Made by a program: the position numbers and the translations under genes
Part shown: positions 1-11,085 of the stretch, one piece after another
How positions within the stretch are numbered: position 1 is the first letter of the stretch
How the letters are laid out: every line of letters begins with the position of its first letter
Notes under the pieces: generated by a model
What the model was told of the DNA's origin: nothing
Database searches by the model: none
What the model saw: only the letters and a program-made list of their open reading frames with translations
NCBI RefSeq assembly: GCF_005938085.1
Contig: NZ_SMZK01000001.1
Location: 1,116,001 to 1,180,000, forward strand
Length of the DNA: 64,000 nt
DNA from: Haloterrigena sp. H1
GTDB lineage: Archaea; Halobacteriota; Halobacteria; Halobacteriales; Natrialbaceae
Reading direction: 5' to 3'

Positions 1-986
1 GCGCGGCCGAACGCCGGAGCGAGCACCCGCTCGCACGGGCGATCGTCGGCTACGCCAAAGAGCGAGGGGTCGATCCCGACGACCCGGCAGTCTCCGACTT
101 CGAGGCGCTAACCGGGAAGGGAATCCGCGCCGAGATCGACGGGGAGACTCACTACGTCGGCAAGCCCGGGCTGTTCGAAGGGCTGGCTGACTTAGAGCAC
201 GCCCACGTCACGACCGACGGCGGGACCGCGCTCGAGACCGAGGCGGCGGCTACCGAATCGCGACCCGACTGCAACCGCGAGGGCTGTCTCGACGTGTTGC
301 GCGACATCGTTCCCGAACTCGAGGCCGAGGGCAAGACCGTCATGATCATCGGCACCGAGGACGGCCCGATAGGTGTCGTCGCCGTCGCGGACCGGGTCCG
401 GCCCGAAGCCGCGTGGGCCGTCTCGCGACTGCAGGACCAAGGTGTCCGCGTCGTGATGCTCACCGGCGACAACGAGGGCACCGCTCGCGCGATCGCCGAC
501 GAGGTCGGCATCGACGAGTACCACGCCGAGTTGCTCCCGGACGAGAAACTCGCGTGGATCCGACGGCTCGAGGGAGAAGGGAACGACGACGATACGAGCA
601 GTAACGTCGCCATGATCGGCGACGGGATCAACGACGCACCCGCGCTTGCGACCGCAGGCGTCGGCATCGCAATGGGCGCGGCAGGGACCGACACGGCCCT
701 CGAGACGGCCGACGTGGCGCTGATGGGCGACGATCTGACGCGGCTGCCGTATCTCTACCGGCTCTCGCGGACGGCAAACGGCGTCATCCGCCAGAACATC
801 TGGGCGAGTCTGGCCGTGAAGGCGGTGTTGGCTGCCGGCGCGCCGATCGGTCTCGTGACGGTGATCCACGCGGTCGTCATTGGTGACATGGGAATGAGCC
901 TCGGCGTGACTGGCAACGCGATGCGCCTCGCACACGTCGAGCCGGACCTGCCCGAGGACATCGATCGCCCCCATCTCGAGGAGTGA
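1..986 (+). CDS. Heavy-metal P1B-type ATPase, C-terminal part (5' end outside window)
   Basis: This is the C-terminal part of an integral-membrane pump that uses ATP to export a soft or transition metal such as copper or zinc. The reading frame is open from base 3, and the start lies before the window. The nucleotide-binding domain carries the SEHPLARAI signature of P1B ATPases at about base 18, followed by TGDN and MIGDGINDAPALA (near base 610) of the phosphorylation domain. The last 70 residues hold the final two membrane helices. The DKTGT phosphorylation site and the metal-selective CPx helix are upstream and unseen, so the metal cannot be assigned. The next gene starts 180 bases downstream and appears separate. 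Confidence 0.93.
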   Translation, partial: AAERRSEHPLARAIVGYAKERGVDPDDPAVSDFEALTGKGIRAEIDGETHYVGKPGLFEGLADLEHAHVTTDGGTALETEAAATESRPDCNREGCLDVLRDIVPELEAEGKTVMIIGTEDGPIGVVAVADRVRPEAAWAVSRLQDQGVRVVMLTGDNEGTARAIADEVGIDEYHAELLPDEKLAWIRRLEGEGNDDDTSSNVAMIGDGINDAPALATAGVGIAMGAAGTDTALETADVALMGDDLTRLPYLYRLSRTANGVIRQNIWASLAVKAVLAAGAPIGLVTVIHAVVIGDMGMSLGVTGNAMRLAHVEPDLPEDIDRPHLEE

Positions 987-1165
987 GCCGTTACCGCCTG
1001 GTGATTCGTCGACCCACGTCACCACCTGACTAGCCGCATTCGCCCGGTACGTCTTGACCCGGACAAAAACCCAAACCCGAGATAAGGGGGCCTGATTCCT
1101 TCGTTTTCGGCCGTTTGCATAGTTTGGTGAGCGAGCTATGTTCGACCAGCCCTTACATGATATTG

Positions 1166-3031
1166 ATGACAGAAATACCGCCTGCTGACCAGGGTGTACC
1201 GACGACCGGCGATGCCGGTGGCGTCGACGGACGGCTGCCGACGCAGGGCGGGGACGAAGCCGACGGTCGTGACCACGAGGCCGCATACGACGTCATCACG
1301 ACGCCGGTGCTCGTCATCGGGGCGGGTGCTGCCGGGGCTCGAGTCGCCATCGAACTGGCCGAATCGGGGCTCGAGCCGCTCGTCGTCGGCAAACGAGACT
1401 ACGGCGATGCCCACACGACGTGGGCGGCTGGCGGGATCAACGCCGCACTCGGCTCGCTCGATCCCGAAGACAACTGGCCGATCCACGCAGCGGACACGTT
1501 GAACGAGGGCCACCACCTGAACGATCCGGAGGCCGTCGAGTTGACGGCCAAACACATGCCCGACCGGATCCGGGAACTCGATGAGTGGGGGATGTCGTTC
1601 GCCCGAACCGACGACGGGAAAATCAACCAGCGCTACTTCGGCGCGCAGTCGTACCGCCGGACCTGTTTCGTCGGCGATCGCACGGGCGAGGTCATGCTCG
1701 AGACGCTGATCGACCGAGCACAGGCCCTCGAGATTCCCTACCGCGAGAACGTGATGATCACGCGACTCCTCTCGGACGGCACCCGTGTCGACGGCGCGGT
1801 CGGGTTCGACATGGAGACCGGCGACGGGTTGCTGTTTCGGACGGACCACGTCGTGCTGGCGGCCGGTGGCTTCTCGGCGGCTTATCGACGCCACTCCTCG
1901 CGGGACGACGAGAACAACGGCGACGCCCAGGCGCTGGCGCTCGAGGCAGGCGCTCGACTCCTCGACACCGAATTCGTCCAGTTCCATCCCACCGGTATGG
2001 TTGGGGAACGCTACGGCGACGAGTGGGACGGCCGACTCGTGACGGAGGCCGTCCGCGGGGAGGGTGGCCGACTCTACAATGCGGCGGGCGAGCGCTTCAT
2101 GGAGCGGTACTCGCCGGACCAGATGGAACTCGACGCTCGAGACGTGGTCGCACGAGCGATCGCCGAGGAGGTTCGCGAAGGGCGAGGGACCGAACACGGC
2201 GGCGTCTATCTCGACATCTCCCATCGCGATCCCGAGTACATCCACGAGCGACTGCCGACGATGGTCGACCGATTCGAGGGCCTCGGCGTCGATATCACGG
2301 CAGAACCGATGGAAATCGGGCCGACGGCCCACTACACGATGGGTGGCGTCGACATCGACTTCCGGACGGGGGAAACAGGGGTCGAGGGACTGTACGCCGT
2401 CGGCGAGGCCGTTGCGGGCGTCCACGGGGCAAATCGCCTCGGCGGCAACTCGTTGGCCGAAACCGTCGCGATCGGCAAACTCGTCGGCGACCACGTCAGC
2501 GAGCAGGTTACTGCGGGCGACGACGCGCCCACAGTCACTGACGGCCAGCGAGCGCTGGCCGAACGCGAGTTCCGCGCGCTCGCGGACCTGGCCGCTTCGG
2601 ATGGCAACGTCGCACCCAGGGCGCTCCTCGAGGACCTCGGTGAGTTGCTGTGGAATCACGCCGGCATCCTCCGCGACGAAGAGGGGCTGCGCGAGGGACT
2701 GGAGCGACTCGCGGAACTCCGCGCGCGAACGGCCAACCTCCGGGTCGACGGCGACCGCACCTCCCGGTCGTTCGAGTACGCCGTCGATCTCTCGATGAGC
2801 CTCATCGTCGCCGAGGTGTTGCTCCGAACGGCCCTCGAGCGAACCGAGTCCCGCGGCGCACACTACCGGACGGATTACCCGGAGACGGATCCAGCCTGGC
2901 GACAGAACCTCATCGTCACTGCCGACGAGAGCGGGCTCTCGCTTCAACGCCGAGGCGTCGCCGAACCGAGCGAACCAGTCCGTGCGGCCCTCGAGGAAGG
3001 GTACGAACTCGACTATCACCACCTCGAGTGA
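1166..3031 (+). CDS. FAD-dependent SdhA/FrdA/NadB-family oxidoreductase
   Basis: This is a soluble flavoprotein of the succinate dehydrogenase/fumarate reductase/L-aspartate oxidase family. An N-terminal Rossmann FAD motif (VIGAGAAGARVAIE) is followed by HTTWAAGGINAA, VQFHPTG, RGEGGRLYN, HYTMGGVD and GANRLGGNSLAE, which place FAD and the dicarboxylate-binding residues. The C-terminal helical domain is present, giving about 621 residues. The frame can be extended to a TTG at 1115. I chose ATG 1166 because residues before it look like translated leader; ATG 1157 is also possible. A complete sdhCDBA operon lies at 13.3 kb, so this is not the complex II subunit. No nadA or nadC neighbour supports aspartate oxidase, so the substrate is open (L-aspartate, fumarate or another dicarboxylate). 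Confidence 0.85.
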   Translation: MTEIPPADQGVPTTGDAGGVDGRLPTQGGDEADGRDHEAAYDVITTPVLVIGAGAAGARVAIELAESGLEPLVVGKRDYGDAHTTWAAGGINAALGSLDPEDNWPIHAADTLNEGHHLNDPEAVELTAKHMPDRIRELDEWGMSFARTDDGKINQRYFGAQSYRRTCFVGDRTGEVMLETLIDRAQALEIPYRENVMITRLLSDGTRVDGAVGFDMETGDGLLFRTDHVVLAAGGFSAAYRRHSSRDDENNGDAQALALEAGARLLDTEFVQFHPTGMVGERYGDEWDGRLVTEAVRGEGGRLYNAAGERFMERYSPDQMELDARDVVARAIAEEVREGRGTEHGGVYLDISHRDPEYIHERLPTMVDRFEGLGVDITAEPMEIGPTAHYTMGGVDIDFRTGETGVEGLYAVGEAVAGVHGANRLGGNSLAETVAIGKLVGDHVSEQVTAGDDAPTVTDGQRALAEREFRALADLAASDGNVAPRALLEDLGELLWNHAGILRDEEGLREGLERLAELRARTANLRVDGDRTSRSFEYAVDLSMSLIVAEVLLRTALERTESRGAHYRTDYPETDPAWRQNLIVTADESGLSLQRRGVAEPSEPVRAALEEGYELDYHHLE

Positions 3032-3060
3032 CCGACGCGAGACGAGCAGTCCGAACGGGA

Positions 3061-3672
3061 TCAGGCCTCGTATTCGGCCCAGATGTACCGCGTCGCGGTG
3101 CTCCGGTAGGGCCGCCACGGCTCGGCGAGCTCGCGCATCTCGGCTCGCGTCAGGTCCGCACCGTCGTTGTACAACCTTTCGATCCCCCGTCGAACCGCGA
3201 GATCGCCAAGCGGCAACACGTCCGGTCGCTCGAGGACGAACATGAGGTACATGTTGGCGGTCCACTCGCCGATTCCTGTGATCTCGGTGAGTTCGGCGAT
3301 CACCGCCTCGTTGGAGTGCTCGGCCAGGCCAGCACGGGTGAGATCGCGCTCCTGAAACGCACGAGCGGCGTTTTCGATGTAATCGACTTTCGTCCGCGAG
3401 AGGCCGGCCTCGCGAAGTGCGTCTCGAGACGTGTCGAGTACCGACTCCGGAGTGACGACACCCTCGAGGATGTCGAAGACACGCTCGCGGACGGCCGCGG
3501 CGCTAGCGGTCGAGAGTTGCTGATTGATGATCGACACGCAGAGGCGCTCGAACTCGTTTTCGACCGGCTCGAGCGGGTGTGGCTCGCGGCGCTCGATTAC
3601 GCTGGCCAGCACGGGGTCCTCTCGGAGGACGGACTCGGGTGCGTTGCGAGCGGTGGAGTCGGGATCGGCCAT
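3061..3672 (-). CDS. DNA-3-methyladenine glycosylase II (AlkA-like, HhH-GPD)
   Basis: This is a base-excision repair glycosylase that removes alkylated purines. The protein of about 203 residues has the helix-hairpin-helix motif in LTEITGIGEWTANMYL, followed by PLGDLAVRRG, whose Asp is the catalytic residue of the HhH-GPD superfamily. The 'SIINQQLS' segment is typical of the N-terminal helical bundle. The frame stays open far upstream, but ATG 3672 (or 3678) begins the conserved part and the upstream sequence is low-complexity. It is convergent with the flavoprotein gene, with only 29 bases between the stops, and diverges from the repeat protein at 3942. Confidence 0.88.
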   Translation of the reverse strand: MADPDSTARNAPESVLREDPVLASVIERREPHPLEPVENEFERLCVSIINQQLSTASAAAVRERVFDILEGVVTPESVLDTSRDALREAGLSRTKVDYIENAARAFQERDLTRAGLAEHSNEAVIAELTEITGIGEWTANMYLMFVLERPDVLPLGDLAVRRGIERLYNDGADLTRAEMRELAEPWRPYRSTATRYIWAEYEA

Positions 3673-3941
3673 CGTCATCGATGGAGAGGCTCGAGCGATC
3701 AAAAGCGCGCTGTTTGGACGGAGCGAGATGTGGCAGCTGTCCGATATGGCTCGGCTGGGCCGAGCGGTGTAATACGCTCTTATCCGTCGGAAAAGGTGGA
3801 CGAGACTGTCGGATTGACCAGCTAATACGTAATTACGCACCCGACTATGCAGGCCGCGAGAGGGGTCGGGAGAAATAGGACAGTACACCGACGGGACGGC
3901 CCTGTTGACTGAAGTACAGGTCGATTCCACCACTTGGGGAG

Positions 3942-5240
3942 ATGGCAGACGATACATCTTCGACCGAGACAGGCGCAGCCGAGCAACGACGAATGACTAC
4001 CGACACCGAGCAGATCAGAGAGTGGGCCGAAGCTCACAACGCCGTTCCCGTCAGGGTTCGGGACAGCGACGACCACGGCCACTCGTTCGCTCACCGGGAC
4101 GAGCTCGGCGAAACCCACGAGGAGTACACCTGGGACGAGTTCAACAACCGGTTCGAGGACGAAGACCTCGTATTCGTCTACCACGAGGAGGAACCGGCCG
4201 GTGAGGGGCTGGGCTTTTTCGAGGTCGTCGAGCGCGAGCAGGCGTTCGACCGAGCCGATCTCGGCCGCGACGAACTCGAGGATTCGCTTCGGCGCGGCGA
4301 GACGGTGACGACCGAAATCGTCGAGACGCAGGTGATCGAACAGGAGATCGTCGAACGGGACACGATCGAGAGCGAAGTGGTCGACACCGATCTCGTCGAA
4401 CGGGAGGTCGTCGACTCCGAACTCCTGGGCCGCGAGATCGTCGAGACCGAGTTCATCGACGATGATATCATCGAACTGATCGTCGACGAGGACTACCTCG
4501 AAACCATCGAGGAGATCGAACGCTACACCGTCGAGAGCCGCGTCGTCGACGTCGACATCGAGCAGGACGAGGAACTCGAGCACGACGAGATCGAGTCGGT
4601 CGAGACGGACATCGAACTCGATAGCGTCCAGCGATCGATCCTCGAGAGCGACGTCGTCCGCTCGGACGTGATGGCCGACGAAGTGATCGAACGGGAAGTG
4701 ATCCAGAGCCAGCGGACCGAAGGCGACACCGTCCGGAGCGAACTCATCGAGCGCCGGACGGTCGAGGAGGAAGTGACCGAGCAGGTGGAGCTGCGATACA
4801 TCCTCGAGGGGACCGAACTGCTCGAGTCCGAGGTGGTCGCCAGCGATGTAATCGAGGGCGAGATCATCGACGTCGAGGAGTACGGTGCGATGGAAGCCGG
4901 TGCAATGGAAACCGAACCCACCGGTACCGCGGCCGGCGAACCGATGACGAGTGCTGAGACCGACACCGGCACGGGAACGACGGACGAGGCGACCGAACCG
5001 GCAACGATCGAGCTCTCCCAGGACGAACAGGGCAAAGACGTGATCGACGATTCGGGCCAACAGATTGGCATGATCGCCGAGGTCGAGGGACAGACGGCGT
5101 ACGTCGATCCGGAACCTGGACTCACGGATCGACTCAAAGCGCGCCTCGACTGGGGCGGTCACGGTGACAAGGACTATCCAGTCGACGCGTCGCAGATAAC
5201 GGAGATCACGGACGACGAAGTCGTCATCCACAGCGAGTGA
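3942..5240 (+). CDS. Acidic protein with pentapeptide-period repeat and PRC-barrel-like C-terminus
   Basis: The function is unknown. Residues 24-85 (REWAEAHNAVPVRV ... TWDEFNNRFED) resemble a small domain often found in proteins mislabelled as glucan-branching enzymes. Residues 126-311 follow a strict five-residue period. In the first block each unit is hydrophobic-hydrophobic-acidic-any-acidic (IVETQ, VIEQE, IVERD, TIESE, VVDTD, LVERE, VVDSE, LLGRE, IVETE). The later block has the form acidic-hydrophobic-hydrophobic-x-x. Residues about 353-432 (IDDSGQQIGMIAEVEGQTAY ... VDASQITEITDDEVVI) look like a PRC-barrel. No signal peptide or membrane helix is visible. A second in-frame ATG at 3993 is an alternative start. 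A stress or surface role is only a guess, based on similar PRC plus repeat architectures. Confidence 0.75.
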   Translation: MADDTSSTETGAAEQRRMTTDTEQIREWAEAHNAVPVRVRDSDDHGHSFAHRDELGETHEEYTWDEFNNRFEDEDLVFVYHEEEPAGEGLGFFEVVEREQAFDRADLGRDELEDSLRRGETVTTEIVETQVIEQEIVERDTIESEVVDTDLVEREVVDSELLGREIVETEFIDDDIIELIVDEDYLETIEEIERYTVESRVVDVDIEQDEELEHDEIESVETDIELDSVQRSILESDVVRSDVMADEVIEREVIQSQRTEGDTVRSELIERRTVEEEVTEQVELRYILEGTELLESEVVASDVIEGEIIDVEEYGAMEAGAMETEPTGTAAGEPMTSAETDTGTGTTDEATEPATIELSQDEQGKDVIDDSGQQIGMIAEVEGQTAYVDPEPGLTDRLKARLDWGGHGDKDYPVDASQITEITDDEVVIHSE

Positions 5241-5320
5241 ACGGGACGCGCGTCCGATAATTCCACCGCGGAACGGCCGCCGTCACTGCGACTATCTGTC
5301 GAACGGTCGTCGCGGCTCGG

Positions 5321-7516
<2,196 letters not shown>

Positions 7517-7688
7517 CTTTTCTATGGCAAAAGTAATCTTATGAACCCGCGAGATTTTATCAGCGATTGGATCGTGTCGTGCGTTCAGTCCACTCGTCAA
7601 GACCCGTCTCTCAGTGCGCCGAGTCCGTGTATCGAACGACCGACGCCATCGATAGCTCGTATAAGCAGTCGGACGAATCTGGTGAGAA

Positions 7689-7774
7689 TATAGTAGCTAC
7701 TGAAACGATTTATACACTGGATCGCTAACGCAGTCGTGCGATCAGATATACATTGACTTTCAGTGGCTACTATA
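7689..7774. repeat. Long imperfect hairpin (nested inverted repeats)
   Basis: TATAGTAGCTACTGAAA (7689-7705) and TTTCAGTGGCTACTATA (7758-7774) are inverted repeats of 17 nt with one mismatch, separated by 52 nt. A nested pair GATCGC / GCGATC lies inside. This occupies much of the 395-base gap between katG and the RimK fusion gene, both read leftward. It could be a MITE-like relic or a transcript 3'-end structure for the RimK fusion gene. I see no ORF in the gap. Confidence 0.6.
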
Positions 7775-7857
7775 GCTGTCCAAAACAACAGTTCTGTTTG
7801 CTGATTCGCTCGATATCGTTTCAGATACCGAAAACCGACGGATCGGTACTCCCCGTG

Positions 7858-9201
7858 TTACTCCTCTTCTTCGGGAGTATCGACCGCGTCACTGTCGATG
7901 CGGCGGCTGACATCGACCTGATAGTTCTCGAGGATATCCCGACCCAGCAAGACCGGGTAGTCCATGTGACCGCGATCCTCGACGCTTGCCGTGACGGTGT
8001 GTTGATTGCCGCCGACGCCGACGACGACGTCGACGACGGGACGGCTCTTGGACTGCTTGCTGCTCCCGGAGCGAATGCGGGTGATGGACTTGATCGGCCC
8101 GGCACCGATGTCGGCGGCGAGGCTCGTGTCGATGCTCGTCCGAGTCGCGCCGGTGTCGGATTTGGCGAGCACCGTTTTCGAGCCGCTGGTTCCGGAGAGG
8201 ACGACTTCTTCGGTGTAGCCGATCACTGCCGGTTCCGTATCCTGTGCCATCGCTTCCGTCGGCTGGGCCGTCGGCCGGGAGTCGTCGAGGACGTTCGAGA
8301 GGTCTCGCACGCGGTCGTCGTCGACCTCGCCGCCGGCACGTTCGATCGCGAGTTTGGCGATGTAGGGCGCGGGGCTGACCTGCGTCGCCTCGTAGAGCCC
8401 CTTGAATCCGGCCGTCGGGTTCACCTCGAGGACGAACCAGCCCTCGTCGCCTTCGACGAGGTCGACGCCGGCGTAGTCGAGATCGACGATGTCGGCCGCG
8501 CGCTGGGCCATCTCGCGGGCTTCCTCTGGGAGATCCTCGGTCGCGTCCTCGACGGAGCCACCGAGCGCGACGTTGGTTCGCCAGTCGTTGTCCGGCGCGT
8601 AGCGGTACATCGCGGCGACGACTTCGTCGCCGACGACGTAGACGCGCAAGTCGCGGTGGCGGACGTCTTCTTGGTCGACGAGTTCCTGCAGGAAGGCATA
8701 CCGGTTGCCAACCTTGGCGTTGATCGGGTCGTCGGGCCCGACTTTCCACGTCCCACCGCCGTGGGTGCCGATCGCGGTCTTGTAGACCGCCTCCTCGCCG
8801 TACCGACTCCGTGCGGCATTCAATTGATCGCCGCTTAGCGCAAGTGTGACATCGGGCGTCCGGACGTCGTTGCCCGCGAGCGCGGTTGCCGTCGAGAGTT
8901 TGTGGATCGCGGTCAACACGGAATCCGGTTCGTTGAGGGTCGGAACCAGCTGGGAGAACGTGTTGGCGAGACCCAGTTCCTCGGCGGGCTGTTCGGTGTT
9001 CGACAGCAGCATCCGATTAGCGATCACGTCGACCTCGGGCTCGAGGACGGGACTGCCGTCGGTGACGCTGATCGACGTGTTCTCCGCGCGAAGCCACTCG
9101 GTGTCGTGTCCGAGATCCTCGACGGCGTTGAGAATCGCTTTGGTTTCCTTGCTCGTATGAAGACTCAATACCCCGACGGTCACGGGATCTGCACCGGCCA
9201 T
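7858..9201 (-). CDS. RimK-type ATP-grasp ligase fused to retropepsin-like (RimB/DUF785) domain
   Basis: Residues about 1-290 form an ATP-grasp amino-acid ligase of the RimK group: N-terminal pre-ATP domain, TAIGTHGGGTWKVG for the ATP loop, and VLEVNPTAGFKG for the Mg-binding Glu/Asn. Residues about 328-430 are a separate retropepsin-like domain with the KSDTGATRTSI aspartyl-protease-type motif (Asp about 349) and a PVLLGRDIL segment. This matches the 'ATP-dependent zinc protease' RimB family that usually stands as a separate gene next to rimK. RimK adds Glu residues to a protein or small-molecule terminus; the target here is unknown. The ORF extends to ATG 9222, but a TATA-like ATACTTAT at about 9231 puts transcription near 9206, so I chose ATG 9201. 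Confidence 0.88.
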   Translation of the reverse strand: MAGADPVTVGVLSLHTSKETKAILNAVEDLGHDTEWLRAENTSISVTDGSPVLEPEVDVIANRMLLSNTEQPAEELGLANTFSQLVPTLNEPDSVLTAIHKLSTATALAGNDVRTPDVTLALSGDQLNAARSRYGEEAVYKTAIGTHGGGTWKVGPDDPINAKVGNRYAFLQELVDQEDVRHRDLRVYVVGDEVVAAMYRYAPDNDWRTNVALGGSVEDATEDLPEEAREMAQRAADIVDLDYAGVDLVEGDEGWFVLEVNPTAGFKGLYEATQVSPAPYIAKLAIERAGGEVDDDRVRDLSNVLDDSRPTAQPTEAMAQDTEPAVIGYTEEVVLSGTSGSKTVLAKSDTGATRTSIDTSLAADIGAGPIKSITRIRSGSSKQSKSRPVVDVVVGVGGNQHTVTASVEDRGHMDYPVLLGRDILENYQVDVSRRIDSDAVDTPEEEE

Positions 9202-9287
9202 ACAGGCTAGACTCCCACCCATCGGATAAGTATTGGCAGTTCAGGCGACTCACTCAGGGTCACGGACTATCGTGGCTGACAGGATTG

Positions 9288-10757
9288 TTAACTTATCACT
9301 GACCGCACCTGTCCCGGATCGACCAGCCCGCTGACCACCGCGAGCAGCGCCCAGGTGATCGCACCGATGGCGATCGCACCACCCAGCATGAACAGACTCG
9401 AGACCAGCGGCGTCACGAGCAAGACGGCCGCGCCCATCACGCCCGTGATCGCACAGATCAGGCCCGTCGTCCGGGCGAGTCGCCCGACGTTCAGTCCGAG
9501 TTCGGTGTGGACGACGTAGAGATTCACTGCCACGTACACCGTGTGAGTCGCGACCGTCGCGATCGCCGCGCCGACGACACCGATCCAGGGGATCAACACG
9601 ATGTTCAGCCCGAAGTTGGCGATCGCCGTCGCGCCTTTTGCGATCGCACGCGCTCGAGCGCGCCCGAGATAGTCTAAGCTGTCGCTGGTCAGGTTCGTGA
9701 TCGCCTGCAACACGACGAATCCGGCGAGGACCTGCAACACCGGCACCGCCGCCGCGTAATCGCTCCCGAAGACCATCGTCAGGAACGGTCCCGCGACGAT
9801 CGCGAGCCCGACCGCTGCCGGAATGTAGAGCAACAGGACGTTCGTCAGTGAGGTCTCGTAGATCCGTCTGGCCTTCTCGAGTTCGCCCGCGGCCTTCTGT
9901 TCGCCGAAGTTCGGCGAGATGGTAAAGCCAAGCGACGCGGCGGGTGCGAGGACGAAATCCGAAATCTGCTTTGCAAGTGTGTAGAACGCGACTGCAGCCG
10001 GGTTGAGGAAGAGTCCGACCAGGACGATGTCGATCTGCTTGTCGATGACGTTCGCGCTTTGTGTCGCCGTCAGCGGCACGCTGTACTCGAGGAGCCGCCG
10101 CGAGAGACCGTCCTCATACTCGTCGGCCGCATCGTACCGTCTGTAGAATCCGTAGTAGAGGATCCCCATGCCGATGATCCCGGCGAGTGCGTAGCCGACG
10201 ATGTATCCGAAAAACGCACCGAGCGCGCCGAGGCCGGCGAGGACGAACACGACGGCGAAGAGCAGCCGTCCCGCGCCGCTGATCGCCTGAACGATCGCGC
10301 TGTAGCCGAGGTGATTGAAGCCCTGAAACGCCACCTGTGAGAAGGTACTGAACGAGAAGACGACGAGATAGACGACCCCCGCCGCGAGGAAGGGGATCGC
10401 GTCCGGTTCGCCCAGTGCGGTCGCGATCCACTCGTGGTAGAGCAAGAGGACGTACGCAACGAACGTGATCAAGACGAGTTTGGCCGCGACCGTCGTCTTG
10501 AGGAGGTGCGGCACCTGTCCCGGATCAGTCTCGCGATACTCCGAGAGATATCGGGCGACCGACCGCGAGAGTCCGAGATCAGCAAAGAGCTGGATGATTG
10601 CCAGCACCCCGATCGCCCAGTACAGCGCGCCGTACCCGTCCGGGTCGAGCAGGTACCGCGCCAGGACGAACATCAACAGCGCGCTTGAAAGCATGTAGAT
10701 CGCGCGCGCAACGAGCGTTGCCTTGAAGCCGTGAACGATGTGATCTTCCCTGTTCAT
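9288..10757 (-). CDS. Polysaccharide/oligosaccharide flippase (MOP superfamily, Wzx-like)
   Basis: This 489-residue integral membrane protein has about 12-14 hydrophobic helices. Features typical of Wzx/PST transporters are an N-terminal amphipathic start followed by GFKATLVARAIYMLSSALLM, a central NVIDKQIDIVLVGLFLNPAA segment and a late GRARARAIAKGATAIANFGL loop. Such proteins flip lipid-linked oligosaccharides across the membrane for surface glycan or S-layer glycosylation. No glycosyltransferase is adjacent, so the sugar substrate is unknown. ATG 10757 starts the hydrophobic core directly and is the natural start. It lies 86 bases downstream of the RimK fusion promoter side, reading in the same direction. 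Confidence 0.9.
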   Translation of the reverse strand: MNREDHIVHGFKATLVARAIYMLSSALLMFVLARYLLDPDGYGALYWAIGVLAIIQLFADLGLSRSVARYLSEYRETDPGQVPHLLKTTVAAKLVLITFVAYVLLLYHEWIATALGEPDAIPFLAAGVVYLVVFSFSTFSQVAFQGFNHLGYSAIVQAISGAGRLLFAVVFVLAGLGALGAFFGYIVGYALAGIIGMGILYYGFYRRYDAADEYEDGLSRRLLEYSVPLTATQSANVIDKQIDIVLVGLFLNPAAVAFYTLAKQISDFVLAPAASLGFTISPNFGEQKAAGELEKARRIYETSLTNVLLLYIPAAVGLAIVAGPFLTMVFGSDYAAAVPVLQVLAGFVVLQAITNLTSDSLDYLGRARARAIAKGATAIANFGLNIVLIPWIGVVGAAIATVATHTVYVAVNLYVVHTELGLNVGRLARTTGLICAITGVMGAAVLLVTPLVSSLFMLGGAIAIGAITWALLAVVSGLVDPGQVRSVIS

Positions 10758-11085
10758 TCGACGTACTCACCCCGACGAGACACCCATAGTCATCCGCCGG
10801 TGCAGCCGAGAGCGACCCACGTACACCTCGCATCGACAGGTCGACCAATTGTAATGCGGAGACAACAGACGGAACGCAGTCATCACGAGAGCGGTGACGG
10901 TTGGATTTCGGCACGGAATCCGTCCCAGACCGCGTTCCGAACCGATCGGGAGCGAAGCAGGCGGTAAGCAGTTCCAACAGCTGAAAGGCGACCGTAAGCG
11001 TCGAATAGCCACTCGTTACGGCTGATTACGGCTCCGTATCGACCGACCGCACGAATCGAGAAGTGAAAACTGAATCCGGGACTAC
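10758..11085. other. Intergenic stretch, no gene identified
   Basis: These 328 bases separate the flippase start from the GNAT gene stop; both genes read leftward. Short frames on both strands lack haloarchaeal acidic composition and a recognisable domain. It presumably holds the flippase promoter near the low end. No long repeat or terminator stands out. Confidence 0.5.

Noticed and set aside
192-1286. Long antisense frames opposite the metal ATPase and many other genes
   Set aside because: They are shadows of GC-rich codon structure, Arg- or His-rich, and lack acidic haloarchaeal composition or any domain.
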